A stretch of 64,000 bases of DNA. Origin: an uncultured Bacteroides sp. (GTDB lineage Bacteria; Bacteroidota; Bacteroidia; Bacteroidales; Bacteroidaceae). Below are positions 7,422 through 18,538 of the stretch, one piece after another. The notes beneath the pieces are model-generated. The model saw nothing but the letters and a program-made list of their open reading frames with translations. It was not told the origin of the DNA and ran no database searches. The stretch lies in contig NZ_CASFWU010000003.1 in NCBI RefSeq assembly GCF_949298305.1, forward strand, positions 1 to 64,000, written 5' to 3'. Both the position numbers and the translations under genes were made by a program. Each line of letters starts with the position of its first letter. The stretch's first letter is position 1.

Positions 7422-9218
7422 TTATTTCTTCTTGCTGTTGGCTTCCAGCTGTTCCTTCAGGGCAGCCAGTGCGTCAATATCGCCCAGCGTAGTGGAAGCA
7501 GCCTGGTTCTGGATTACCGGAATCTCTTCCTTCTTGCTGTTGGCCTTCTTGGCAGCCTTCTTCTCTGCTCTCTCTTCAGCCTTGGCAGCATCTTCGAAGA
7601 TACGGCTGTGAGACAGGATGATGCGCTTGGCATCCTTATTGAATTCAATCACCTTGAACGGCAGTTTCTCATCCAACTGGGCCTGTGAACCGTCTTCCTT
7701 AACAAGGTGCTTCGGAGTGGCGAAACCTTCAACACCGTAAGGCAGTGCAACTACGGCACCCTTGTCCAGCATCTCTACGATGGTACCTTCGTGTACTGAA
7801 CCTACTGTGAACACTGTCTCGAATACGTCCCAAGGATTCTCTTCGAGTTGCTTGTGGCCGAGGCTCAGACGACGGTTTTCCTTGTCGATTTCCAGTACCT
7901 GAACGTCGATGTCGGCACCAATCTGAGTGAATTCAGACGGATGCTTAACCTTCTTCGTCCAAGACAGGTCGGAGATGTGAATCAGGCCGTCAACACCTTC
8001 TTCGATTTCAACGAATACGCCGAAGTTAGTGAAATTGCGTACCTTGGCAGTGTGCTTGCTGCCGATGGGATACTTCTCTTCGATAGTTTCCCAAGGATCG
8101 GCCTTCAGCTGCTTGATGCCGAGAGACATCTTGCGCTCTTCGCGGTCCAGCGTCAGCACTACGGCTTCCACTTCGTCGCCCACCTTCATGAAGTCCTGTG
8201 CAGAACGCAGGTGCTGGCTCCAGGACATTTCAGAAACGTGAATCAGGCCCTCTACACCCGGAGCGATTTCGATGAATGCACCGTAGTCGGCCATCACAAC
8301 CACTTTACCCTTCACGTGGTCGCCCACCTTCAGGTTCGGGTCAAGAGCATCCCAAGGATGCGGAGTGAGCTGTTTCAAGCCCAGAGCGATGCGCTTCTTC
8401 TCGTCGTCGAAGTCGAGAATAACGACATTGAGCTTCTGGTCGAGTTCAACCACTTCTTTCGGATCGCTGACACGACCCCAAGACAGGTCGGTGATGTGAA
8501 TCAGACCGTCTACGCCGCCCAGGTCGATAAATACGCCATAAGAGGTGATATTCTTGACGGTTCCTTCGAGAACTTGTCCCTTCTCGAGCTTGCCGATGAT
8601 TTCCTTCTTCTGCTGTTCCAGTTCAGCCTCGATAAGAGCCTTGTGGGAAACAACCACGTTCTTGAATTCCTGGTTGATCTTGACAACCTTGAATTCCATT
8701 GTTTTGCCAACGAATACATCGTAGTCGCGGATAGGCTTCACGTCGATTTGAGAACCCGGCAAGAAAGCTTCGATGCCGAATACGTCTACAATCATACCAC
8801 CCTTTGTGCGGCACTTGATGTAACCCTTGATAATTTCTTCGTTCTCCAGCGCAGCGTTCACGCGGTCCCAAGAACGGGTAGCGCGGGCCTTGCGGTGAGA
8901 CAGTACAAGCTGTCCTTTCTTGTCTTCCTGATTTTCGATGTACACTTCTACGGTGTCACCAACCTTCAGGTCAGGATTGTAACGGAATTCACTCATCGGA
9001 ATGATACCGTCTGATTTGTAACCGATGTTCACAACTACTTCACGCTTGTTCATTGAAATCACGGTTCCGTCAACTACCTCGCGGTCGTTAACCTTGTTCA
9101 GCGTATTGTCATACGCCTTCTCCAGCTCTTCGTGGCTGACGTTTGTTACGGCTTCGCCGTTCTCGTAAGCATCCCAGTTGAAGTCTTCGATGGGAGCAAC
9201 ATTTTTAAAGTTTTCCAT
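7422..9218 (-). CDS. rpsA: 30S ribosomal protein S1
   Basis: This is a 598-residue protein with six S1 RNA-binding domains, starting near residues 45, 130, 215, 300, 388 and 475. The domains are recognisable by repeats such as SYGVFIDLGGVDGLIHITDL and NFGVFVEIEEGVDGLIHISD. The tail is lysine-rich (EERAEKKAAKKANSKKEE). S1 binds mRNA on the 30S subunit and helps start translation, which matters in Bacteroidetes where Shine-Dalgarno sequences are weak. It stands alone, with a consensus promoter at 9288-9318 and a strong terminator after it. Confidence 0.97.
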   Translation of the reverse strand: MENFKNVAPIEDFNWDAYENGEAVTNVSHEELEKAYDNTLNKVNDREVVDGTVISMNKREVVVNIGYKSDGIIPMSEFRYNPDLKVGDTVEVYIENQEDKKGQLVLSHRKARATRSWDRVNAALENEEIIKGYIKCRTKGGMIVDVFGIEAFLPGSQIDVKPIRDYDVFVGKTMEFKVVKINQEFKNVVVSHKALIEAELEQQKKEIIGKLEKGQVLEGTVKNITSYGVFIDLGGVDGLIHITDLSWGRVSDPKEVVELDQKLNVVILDFDDEKKRIALGLKQLTPHPWDALDPNLKVGDHVKGKVVVMADYGAFIEIAPGVEGLIHVSEMSWSQHLRSAQDFMKVGDEVEAVVLTLDREERKMSLGIKQLKADPWETIEEKYPIGSKHTAKVRNFTNFGVFVEIEEGVDGLIHISDLSWTKKVKHPSEFTQIGADIDVQVLEIDKENRRLSLGHKQLEENPWDVFETVFTVGSVHEGTIVEMLDKGAVVALPYGVEGFATPKHLVKEDGSQAQLDEKLPFKVIEFNKDAKRIILSHSRIFEDAAKAEERAEKKAAKKANSKKEEIPVIQNQAASTTLGDIDALAALKEQLEANSKKK

Positions 9219-9287
9219 TAATAAAATAAATTGTTTAACTCGTTAATTAAGTGAGACATTATGTTGACTCAATTTTCAAATCGGCTG

Positions 9288-9318
9288 CAAAGATAGCAGT
9301 ATTTTCCTGAACAGCAAA
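9288..9318 (-). promoter_or_regulatory. Consensus Bacteroides promoter of rpsA
   Basis: On the minus strand TTTG (9318-9315) is followed after 19 bases by TATCTTTG (9295-9288), a perfect match to the TTTG-N19-21-TAnnTTTG consensus. This leaves a leader of about 65 bases before the rpsA ATG. Confidence 0.85.
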
Positions 9319-9407
9319 CAGGAGAGTGAAAAAAACTACTGCCAACCAGCGAATTGCCTCCGTGCCGATGACCGCCGCAGCACCCGGCACGTGTCTTTAC
9401 ATATCTT

Positions 9408-11312
9408 TCAGAAACTGATGTTCAGTCCGGCCATGACCGTGGCCCGCGGCATGGGATAGCCGGCATTGATTTCGTAAGACTGTGCCAGCAGATTCTCCCC
9501 GCGGGCCCAGACGGTGAGCCAGCCCGCAGGACGGTACGAAGCCCGCAGGTTCCACAGCACGAAGTCTTCGGTCTGCACCGGGTCGGTCTGCGTATAAAGT
9601 CCGGCAATGTACTGCAGGCCGGTGGAGAGGGTCCAGCGTCCCTGCATGAAACATGCGCCGGCATAGAGCTTGTGTTCGGGAGCCGCCACAACGGGATGTT
9701 CCATGTGGAGGTAGCTGTAGTTGCCGTCCACCGACCAGCGGCGGTCAATGCGCCAGGCGGCCTGAACCTCCACGCCCGCATTCTCAATCTCGCCCGAGTT
9801 CTGGTTCAACATGCCGCTCCCGTTGGGGTTGGGCAGCGTCTGGATGAGGTTCTTGCCGTCGATGTAGAACAGGTTCGCGCCGTAGGTAAGGCGCCCGTCC
9901 ATCAACCGCTGCGAGAAGGCCAGCTCGTAGTTCCATACGGATTCGGGCTGCAAGTCGGGGTTCTGGGGCGGAAACATGTACATCTCCCGCAGGATGGGAT
10001 AGCGGAAGCCCTTCGAGGCAGAGACCTTCAGTTCTGCCGCACGGGGCAGGTGGAAGGCCAGCCCCGCCTGGGGCACCCACTCCGTGCCGACCCGCGAATG
10101 GTGGTCTACCCGGAGTCCGGCATTGAACGTGAGCCAGGAACCGATGTCCTGACGCAGGTCGGCATAGCCGGCAAACTCATCCTCCCGCTTGTCCACCAGG
10201 TCGGAAGTGGTCCCTACGTTTTCTCCGCCCACATACTCGTTCCAGGCGTGGCCCCCATAGTGGAACCAGTCGAAGCCCAGCGTGATGCGGTTGCCCTGAA
10301 AGAATTGTGTACTCTGATAGACGGACACGCCCATCATATTGTCCGACGAGAGGAAGCGGTCGTCCTGAGGCCCCTCGCCCGCAGAGGGGGTATAGCCGTC
10401 GTTAATCCAGTGATGTCCCCAGTTATAGAAGAAGCTCACCGCGCCCGAAGTTTTTTCGTAGCTGTTCTCCACGGCCATTGAAGTCATGCCGCGGGTGATG
10501 CGCTGGTCGCCGTCGAGCAGCGGGGCACTGACCGGACCGGGGTAGGAAGCGTTGAAGTGAGTCACGTCCACGTCGGCGCGCAGGTTCCAGTTGTCCGACA
10601 GCTCATAGCCCAGCTTGGCATAGCCGCCATACTGCTCAAAGCCCATGTCGTCGCGGTGTCCGTCGGTTCGGTTGTACGAGCCCGAGAGGATGCTGGAGAA
10701 GCGTCCCCGACGGATGCGGTTGGTCAGTTCGGTCTCCAGCGTGTTGTAGGAGCCATAGCCCACTCGCACATCCGTACGGACCCCGTCCTCCTGCATCTTG
10801 CGGGTGACGATGTTCACCACTCCGCCCATGGCGTTCGAGCCGTAAAGCACCGAGGCCGGCCCCCTGAGCACCTCCACCCGCTCGGCCAGGAACGACTGGT
10901 AGGCATCGGCAATGGGGTGGCCGAAGATGCCGGCATATTGCGGATGGCCGTCTATCATCACCATCAGGCGGGCCGTGCTGCCGCTCAGTCCGCGCAGGGA
11001 GATGCTGCCCGCCGCGCCGCCGGACACACCGTAGCCCATCACACCCCGCGAGGTGACAAACAGGCCCGGAACCTGCTCGGTGAGTACGGGCAGCAGCGAA
11101 GGCTGCATGGCCTGCTCTATCCGCTCACGGTTGACGACTGAGACGGTCTGCGACAGATGGCGCACATCCGTCTCACTGCGTGCGCCCGTCACCACTACCT
11201 CGCCAATGGGATAGACGCGGGTGGAGTCCACCCGCATCTGCGCGCACAGGGGCAGCGCAGCGAACAGCGCAAGGCAGACAAGAATTCCGGTGGTTATGCT
11301 GACTGTTTTCAT
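9408..11312 (-). CDS. TonB-dependent outer-membrane receptor
   Basis: The 634-residue protein has a signal peptide (about 1-25), a TonB-box-like EVVVTGAR close to the mature N-terminus and a plug domain (SVVNRERIEQ through GPASVLYGSNAMGGVVNIVT). The rest is a beta-barrel ending in an aromatic residue (GLNISF). Such receptors import siderophores, cobalamin or other scarce ligands using TonB energy. The ATG at 11312 is chosen for the signal peptide. It lacks the N-terminal carboxypeptidase-like domain of SusC proteins and has no SusD partner, so it is more like BtuB/FepA-type receptors. The ligand is not predictable. A minus-strand TATTTTTG box lies at 11390-11397. Confidence 0.9.
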   Translation of the reverse strand: MKTVSITTGILVCLALFAALPLCAQMRVDSTRVYPIGEVVVTGARSETDVRHLSQTVSVVNRERIEQAMQPSLLPVLTEQVPGLFVTSRGVMGYGVSGGAAGSISLRGLSGSTARLMVMIDGHPQYAGIFGHPIADAYQSFLAERVEVLRGPASVLYGSNAMGGVVNIVTRKMQEDGVRTDVRVGYGSYNTLETELTNRIRRGRFSSILSGSYNRTDGHRDDMGFEQYGGYAKLGYELSDNWNLRADVDVTHFNASYPGPVSAPLLDGDQRITRGMTSMAVENSYEKTSGAVSFFYNWGHHWINDGYTPSAGEGPQDDRFLSSDNMMGVSVYQSTQFFQGNRITLGFDWFHYGGHAWNEYVGGENVGTTSDLVDKREDEFAGYADLRQDIGSWLTFNAGLRVDHHSRVGTEWVPQAGLAFHLPRAAELKVSASKGFRYPILREMYMFPPQNPDLQPESVWNYELAFSQRLMDGRLTYGANLFYIDGKNLIQTLPNPNGSGMLNQNSGEIENAGVEVQAAWRIDRRWSVDGNYSYLHMEHPVVAAPEHKLYAGACFMQGRWTLSTGLQYIAGLYTQTDPVQTEDFVLWNLRASYRPAGWLTVWARGENLLAQSYEINAGYPMPRATVMAGLNISF

Positions 11313-11716
11313 ATACCTATTTATATTAGAGACAGCCGCCATGCGACCTCACGGCATCCAGACCGGTGCCGGAGCCGCATAGGGCGGTGCAAAAATAGCA
11401 ATTATCGGCCTACGACCGCTTGTCAAGGCCGTTATTTTTACCCCTCAAGCCTCCCGGCCGAAGTGCAGACGGGGCCGCACAAAGAGCCGGCGAGGCCGGA
11501 GCGGCCGACGTCCCGGAACGGGGAAAAGCCTCATCCGCAGCAGCGACGGGGCATCGGCCCGACGGGCAGAAGACCTCCGCCCCGCGTCTGTCGGCCCGGC
11601 CGGCAGACAACTGCCGCCGGCCAGGGGGCGGTTTTTTCCCTCCGGCCGGCGGCAGGACAATGCGGCAGGCTGCGACGGCCGCTCCGGCTGCGGCGGGTGG
11701 AGCCGCCGCCACACAG
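11313..11716. other. GC-rich intergenic region with strong hairpins
   Basis: No gene was found. A CAAAAATA (-7 box on the minus strand) at 11390-11397 may serve the TonB receptor gene. From about 11440 the sequence becomes very GC-rich. A near-perfect hairpin spans 11611-11655 (CTGCCGCCGGCC against GGCCGGCGGCAG), and a second one, 11586-11608, overlaps its left side. The main hairpin follows the cupin-fusion gene and may end its transcript, though no T-run follows. Confidence 0.6.
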
Positions 11717-12538
11717 TTACTTCAGCCGCCCGTATGCTTCGTCCGAAACCGGCTCCAGCCATTCGTTGGAAACGTCTTCGCCCGGCACCTCGAAGGCCAG
11801 GTGGGCAAACCAACTGTCGGACGCCGCACCGTGCCAGTGCTTGACGTTGGCGGGGATGTGGATGACCGTGCCGGGCAGAATCTCCACAGGCTCCTTGCCC
11901 TCCTCCTGATACCAGCCGCGGCCGGCCACGCCGATGAGCATCTGTCCGCCGCCCTTCGTGGCGCGATGGATGTGCCAGTTGTTGCGGCAGCCGGGCTCGA
12001 AGGTGACGTTGGAGACGGGCACCTGCTCGCTCGAGACAGGAGCCAGATAGCTGTTGCCCACAAAGTAGCGGGCGTATGCCGTGTTGGGCTCGCCGATGGG
12101 GAAAATCATCTCGCGCTGGAAGGCTGCCTTGGCGTCAGCCCCGCCGGCATCTTCGGCCCATACGTCCTTGGCCAGGCGGAAGGCCGCCCACGCCTTGGGC
12201 CATCCGGCATAGAAGCCGATGTGGGTCAGAATCTCGGCAATCTCGGTGCGGGTGATGCCGTTCTGCCGGGCCGTCTGGAGGTGGTAGGTCAGCGAAGAGT
12301 CGGTGATGCCCTGGCTGATGAGTGAGGTGATGGTGACCAGGCTGCGGTCGCGCAGTCCGAGTTTGTCGGTACGGCTCCACACCTCACCGAAGAGTACGTC
12401 GTCGTTCAGTTCCGCGAATTTGGGAGCGAAGTCCCCGAGCTGGTCGCGTCCAGCCGTCTGCTTGATTTTTTCCTGTGCCATAATGGTTGTAGTGTTTAAT
12501 GTCCATGCGACAAGCGCAAGTAGAATGTGGGTTTTCAT
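11717..12538 (-). CDS. Exported carboxymuconolactone decarboxylase-cupin fusion protein
   Basis: The 273-residue protein begins with a signal peptide (MKTHILLALVAWTLNTTTIMAQ). An alpha-helical carboxymuconolactone decarboxylase-like domain follows (about 30-140; DRSLVTITSLISQGITDSS and RTEIAEILTHIGFYAGWP), without the CxxC pair of AhpD peroxidases. A single cupin is at about 165-260 (HIHRATKGGGQMLIGVAGRG and PGTVIHIPANVKHWH), whose histidines could bind a metal. In other bacteria this pair of domains is often annotated as a gamma-carboxymuconolactone decarboxylase, but the real substrate is not known. It appears monocistronic, and a 22-nt repeat array lies about 180 bases upstream. Confidence 0.8.
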   Translation of the reverse strand: MKTHILLALVAWTLNTTTIMAQEKIKQTAGRDQLGDFAPKFAELNDDVLFGEVWSRTDKLGLRDRSLVTITSLISQGITDSSLTYHLQTARQNGITRTEIAEILTHIGFYAGWPKAWAAFRLAKDVWAEDAGGADAKAAFQREMIFPIGEPNTAYARYFVGNSYLAPVSSEQVPVSNVTFEPGCRNNWHIHRATKGGGQMLIGVAGRGWYQEEGKEPVEILPGTVIHIPANVKHWHGAASDSWFAHLAFEVPGEDVSNEWLEPVSDEAYGRLK

Positions 12539-12926
12539 AACGTTGGCCGATTAATTGTGAGTACATCGTTTTCCTGCTGCAAAGGTACTCCTTCGGCACG
12601 GATTGGCGTGTATACATATTACGGATGTTTTTACCCGAAACGCCGATTCAGCCCTCGCCGCAGCCGGCACGGCGGACGGTCATTTTTATTTACAGGCAGA
12701 AAACACCGCCGAGGTTGGCAGCCTCGGTCGTATACAGAGGTACCCTCAGTCCTATACTTAGGGTGCCTCAGTCGTATTGTGAGGGGGTCTCAGTCAAGGA
12801 CTTTTCCGACGGCTTCATAGCACGTTCATTATCAGGAGGTTGCAAACCGGCAGGAAGAGACAAGGCCGATAAGAATAATCTTTACACAACAAGGCCGCCG
12901 CCAACAGGTGCGGTCCCGGCCGGCAC
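12539..12926. other. Intergenic region holding a 22-nt repeat array
   Basis: No gene was found. A minus-strand -7 box (TACCTTTG; plus CAAAGGTA at 12580-12587) may serve the cupin-fusion gene. A hairpin CCGAGG...CCTCGG lies at about 12709-12727, and the repeat array occupies 12722-12795. Confidence 0.6.
12722..12795. repeat. Tandem array of 22-nt units (array D)
   Basis: Three units start at 12722, 12744 and 12766, each with CCTCRGTCSTAT followed by a 4-base variable stretch and AGG. A truncated fourth starts at 12788. Each unit can form its own small hairpin (CCTC...GAGG, CCT...AGG, CCTCA...TGAGG). The period is exactly 22 bases. Confidence 0.8.
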
Positions 12927-15182
12927 TCAGCGGTTGAACAGTTCAAAGGTGAACTTCACGCCCACTTCCTGATACTGCCAGTTGGCAAAGCTGGCAAAGA
13001 CGCCGAAGTCGAACACGTGGGTGCCGATGCCGTAGCCCACCTCCAGATAAGGATTCAAGTGGGGCACGAAGAGGGTGTTCAGGTAGAGGCGCTCGTTGAG
13101 CACGTATTGAGTGTACTTCTTCAGGTGGTGGAGCAGCAGGAAGGGCGACTCATAGACCACATGAGTGCGGAAGTACTTCCGCGAGGAGTTGTACCAGCGT
13201 CCGTCCAACAGCTGGAACACGCCGCCTATATCGTCCGCCCAGCCCGTGGGGAGATTGGAGCGCCGCAGGTTGGCAAAGTCCACGAAGTAGAGTTCCTCCT
13301 GGTTGGTGAAGGCTCCCCACCCCACCCGATAGTAGATGTCGCGCATCAGTCCCAGGGAGATGTGGTGCTGGAAGTCCAACTCAATCCGCTCATAGTTTCC
13401 CGAGTTTTCAAAGATTCCGCCGATGCCCCGCTCCCAGTCTACGGACACGGTGGGATAGTTGGAATATAGATTGATTTTACGGTCGCCGTTCATGTAGTAA
13501 TACTGGCCCGGCGTCCACGTCAGCCTCACGCCCGGCGCAAAGCTGGTGTACGTGTGGCGGAAGTGATTGAGCAGTTCGCGGTCAAAGTTGGGGAACAGCT
13601 GAGGCGGTCCTTCCTCCGAGCGGGTGACGGGAGGGCTGTCCGGGAAGAGGAGGACGAACTTGGACTTCTCGGCCTCGGTACGCCGGTGCATGGACAGGCT
13701 GACGTCCAGCGTCAACCCGTTGACAATCTCCCAGCTGTGGCGCAGGATGAAGTAGAGGTCCTTGAAATAGTCCAGATGAATCTGGTTGAAGTCGAAGAGG
13801 CTATCGGGGATGTTCTTCAGGTCGTCCAGCACGTCACTGCTGTAGATGCGGTTGCCGTTACCGAACTCCACATGCAGGGCCGCCCGCTTGCGGGGCCAAT
13901 AGTCAAAGTCGGTATTGACACGCCAGTAGAACTCATTGCGCGTGAAGTTGTAACCGATGCGCGGCACAATGCGCAACAGGCGGTCGTGGGAGAAGAGGCG
14001 GTTGTACTTGAACTCCTGCCGGTAGGAAAGGCCGTTGGAGCCGCTGTAACTCAGCAGGAGCGGATTGATGAGCGGAGAACAGCGCACGCTGCCCAGCTTG
14101 TTGAGGTCGACGGTGTAATTGCTGATGAGGGCATCGCCAATCTCGCCCCAGAACTCCAGCGTCTTGTTGACCGGTTTCTTCTTCTTCACCTTCGCGGTAT
14201 CCAGCTGCAGGAAGTAGTCCTCGTAGAGCGTCTCCTCGTGTTGGGTGAGCGGAATGGGGCGCACGGTCTTGAAGTAGGCCGTGTCGCGCAGATAGGCATT
14301 GGTATCGGTACTCAGGGTGTAGGACTTCGTGAGGTCATAGTCTTTCTTCTTTTTCTTTTCAAACAGCCTCTCGGTGTCCTTCTGCCGGATACCCTCATAG
14401 TCGAGCACAGCCACATAACTGCCCTCCACCACATTGCCCAAGAGGCGGAACGTGCCTTCCACGTTGTAGTGGACGGGCAGGAACTCGTCGTCCTCGCCTA
14501 CCCCGCCCAGTTTCACCAGATTGTTGAAACGGAACATTTCCGAACGGCCCGAAAAGCGCATCTCGCGGATGCTCCACACCTGGTCGCTGACCACCATGTA
14601 CCCCTCTACCAGCTGGTAGCTCTTGTTCTTGGGCACAAAGCGCACCTTGTATTGCCGGTCGTGGGGCTGGCCCATCACCGAGTCCAGATAATAGGCATAA
14701 TACTTCTTGGCGTTGGGAGCCAGGGGCGAAAGCAGCTTGTCATAAAGCAGCGTGGGGGCATAGACATTGATGTGGAAGTACTCCAGCAGGCGGCCGTCGC
14801 CCTCCCAGAACTCGGAAGCCGTGCCCACACTGGCCTTCACCTTCTGGTCGTAGATGTCAGGAGCCGTGAAATGGAGGTCGCTGTATGTCTCCATCATGTA
14901 TTCGTTCACACCTTTCCGCAGGCGGAACATGGTGGGGATGAAACGTATCAGCCGGTTCTTCTTGCGGATGTTGACCTGACCTTTGATGTACAGCCCTGCA
15001 TGGTATTCGTCGATAATGCCTTCGTAGAAAGGGGCAAAAAAGATGACTTTGTCCATGATGGAGTCGGCCGTATGGGCAGTCTCTTTCCGACGGTCGGGCA
15101 CAAGTTCCTCCTTTGCCTCCAGCCTACCCAGGAACAAGAAGCACAGCCCTATCCATATATACAGTAAACGTTCCAACCGCAA
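12927..15182 (-). CDS. DUF5686 family outer-membrane protein
   Basis: This 751-residue protein has an N-terminal signal segment (about 1-24) and alternating beta-strand-rich sequence to the end (VGVKFTFELFNR), typical of an outer-membrane barrel. The N-terminal half (SIMDKVIFFAPFYEGIIDEY; VWSIREMRFSGRSEMFRFNN) resembles the soluble part of DUF5686 proteins. Many family members carry a carboxypeptidase-regulatory-like domain in front; this one does not. Function is unknown, and an envelope role is inferred. Its minus-strand -7 box TATATTTG (plus 15206-15213) is back to back with the glnN promoter. Confidence 0.75.
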   Translation of the reverse strand: MRLERLLYIWIGLCFLFLGRLEAKEELVPDRRKETAHTADSIMDKVIFFAPFYEGIIDEYHAGLYIKGQVNIRKKNRLIRFIPTMFRLRKGVNEYMMETYSDLHFTAPDIYDQKVKASVGTASEFWEGDGRLLEYFHINVYAPTLLYDKLLSPLAPNAKKYYAYYLDSVMGQPHDRQYKVRFVPKNKSYQLVEGYMVVSDQVWSIREMRFSGRSEMFRFNNLVKLGGVGEDDEFLPVHYNVEGTFRLLGNVVEGSYVAVLDYEGIRQKDTERLFEKKKKKDYDLTKSYTLSTDTNAYLRDTAYFKTVRPIPLTQHEETLYEDYFLQLDTAKVKKKKPVNKTLEFWGEIGDALISNYTVDLNKLGSVRCSPLINPLLLSYSGSNGLSYRQEFKYNRLFSHDRLLRIVPRIGYNFTRNEFYWRVNTDFDYWPRKRAALHVEFGNGNRIYSSDVLDDLKNIPDSLFDFNQIHLDYFKDLYFILRHSWEIVNGLTLDVSLSMHRRTEAEKSKFVLLFPDSPPVTRSEEGPPQLFPNFDRELLNHFRHTYTSFAPGVRLTWTPGQYYYMNGDRKINLYSNYPTVSVDWERGIGGIFENSGNYERIELDFQHHISLGLMRDIYYRVGWGAFTNQEELYFVDFANLRRSNLPTGWADDIGGVFQLLDGRWYNSSRKYFRTHVVYESPFLLLHHLKKYTQYVLNERLYLNTLFVPHLNPYLEVGYGIGTHVFDFGVFASFANWQYQEVGVKFTFELFNR

Positions 15183-15205
15183 TTTCTCTTTTCAATAGAC
15201 CGCGG

Positions 15206-15242
15206 CAAATATAGAAAAAATAGAAAAAAAGGTGTACTTTTG
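15206..15242. promoter_or_regulatory. Divergent -7 boxes for DUF5686 gene and glnN
   Basis: CAAATATA at 15206-15213 reads TATATTTG on the minus strand, and TACTTTTG at 15235-15242 is on the plus strand. Both fit TAnnTTTG and point at the genes on either side. Neither has a clear TTTG at -33. Confidence 0.55.
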
Positions 15243-15273
15243 CAGCCAACAATCAACAAAAGAGAAGACAAAT

Positions 15274-17463
<2,190 letters not shown>

Positions 17464-17483
17464 GCGGAACTCCACTTGAACGC

Positions 17484-17538
17484 AAAGGACGCGACTCTGC
17501 CCGGCATTAGCAACCGCCTGCACAGATTCGCGTCCTTT
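17484..17538 (+). terminator. Hairpin after glnN
   Basis: AAAGGACGCGA (17484-17494) and TCGCGTCCTTT (17528-17538) are perfect 11-base inverted arms with a 33-base loop, 20 bases after the glnN stop. Only a short T-run closes it, so its efficiency as a terminator is uncertain. Confidence 0.6.
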
Positions 17539-17703
17539 CTGTATCTGCCGGCACCGGGCCATCGGTGTCTCATTCAGCCGCATTGTGGCACCCGCCTGCC
17601 GTTATCGGCGGCAAAGCTACCGGTTTCAGACTCCAAAATCATCCTTTTATCCCGGAAGTTGCACATTTTTGCAACAAATGCGTAATAATTCATTTTTTCT
17701 TTT

Positions 17704-17723
17704 TACATTTGTGCTATATAACA
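17704..17723 (+). promoter_or_regulatory. Promoter and dyad operator of the Crp/Fnr gene
   Basis: TACATTTG (17704-17711) is a -7 box. Directly after it, TGCTATATAACA (17712-17723) is one base from the perfect palindrome TGTTATATAACA. The dyad would overlap the start of transcription, which suggests negative autoregulation by the encoded Crp/Fnr protein. This regulation is inferred. Confidence 0.55.
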
Positions 17724-17739
17724 CAGTTATGCAGCACTC

Positions 17740-18441
17740 ATGGTAAAAGTAAACTTGTCAGACATCAATGTACCGGAGCTGATCGCCGATATGTGGAGAC
17801 CTCTCAGTGAAGAGCAACGGGAGTTCCTCGCCGAGCACTTTACACTTCAGAATTACAAGAAAAATGAAGTAATTCATTGTGAAGGTGAGACACCTACCCA
17901 CCTCATGTGCCTGTTGAGCGGGAAGGTAAAAATCTACAAGGACGGCGTAGGAGGCAGAAGCCAGATTATCCGCATGGTAAAGCCTGTGGAGTATTTCGGC
18001 TATCGGGCTTACTTTGCCAAGGAGGACTACGTGACTGCCGCTGCGGCTTTCGAGCCGTCCCTGATTTGCCAGATTCCCATGAGTGCCATCATGACCCTGG
18101 TCGCACAGAACAACGACCTGGCCATGTTCTTCATCCGGCAGCTTTCCATCGACTTGGGCATTGCCGATGAGCGTACTGTCAACCTGACCCAAAAGCACAT
18201 CCGTGGACGCCTGGCCGAGTCGCTGCTGTTCCTGAAAGAGAGTTACGGACTGGAAGAAGACGGCTCCACCCTCAGCATCTATCTTTCGCGCGAGGACCTG
18301 GCAAACCTTTCCAACATGACCACCTCCAACGCTATCCGTACACTGTCGCAGTTTGCCTCCGAAAGACTGATTACCATCGACGGCCGTAAAATCAAGATTA
18401 TAGACGAAGAAAAGCTGAAGAAAATCAGCAAAATAGGATAA
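17740..18441 (+). CDS. Crp/Fnr family transcriptional regulator (possibly Cur/BT4338 type)
   Basis: The 233-residue protein has a cyclic-nucleotide-binding-like beta-roll (about 20-125; NYKKNEVIHCEGETPTHLMC) and a winged helix-turn-helix (about 170-225; LSREDLANLSNMTTSNAIRT). No N-terminal FNR-type cysteine cluster is present, so an iron-sulfur oxygen sensor is unlikely. From memory, the B. thetaiotaomicron carbohydrate regulator Cur (BT4338) lies next to a glutamine synthetase gene, and this gene follows glnN, so it is probably the same regulator. That identity needs an alignment. The ligand is unknown. Confidence 0.85.
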   Translation: MVKVNLSDINVPELIADMWRPLSEEQREFLAEHFTLQNYKKNEVIHCEGETPTHLMCLLSGKVKIYKDGVGGRSQIIRMVKPVEYFGYRAYFAKEDYVTAAAAFEPSLICQIPMSAIMTLVAQNNDLAMFFIRQLSIDLGIADERTVNLTQKHIRGRLAESLLFLKESYGLEEDGSTLSIYLSREDLANLSNMTTSNAIRTLSQFASERLITIDGRKIKIIDEEKLKKISKIG

Positions 18442-18460
18442 AAGTAAAAGATTAACGACA

Positions 18461-18514
18461 AATGGTGAATGGCTGATGATATATATCCCAATGGGACATC
18501 AGCCATTCACCATT
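18461..18514. terminator. Bidirectional hairpin between crp-type gene and trxB
   Basis: Perfect 18-base arms, 18461-18478 and 18497-18514 (AATGGTGAATGGCTGATG and its complement), lie between the two convergent genes. An imperfect extra copy of the ACAAATG part follows on the right. Confidence 0.8.
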
Positions 18515-18538
18515 TTCATTTGTCACGTTCCCTTCCTA

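Noticed and set aside
11440..11610. Possible further 22-nt array in the GC-rich gap
   Set aside because: Repeated ACGGGG words are spaced 49, 28 and 16 bases apart, so there is no 22-base register.
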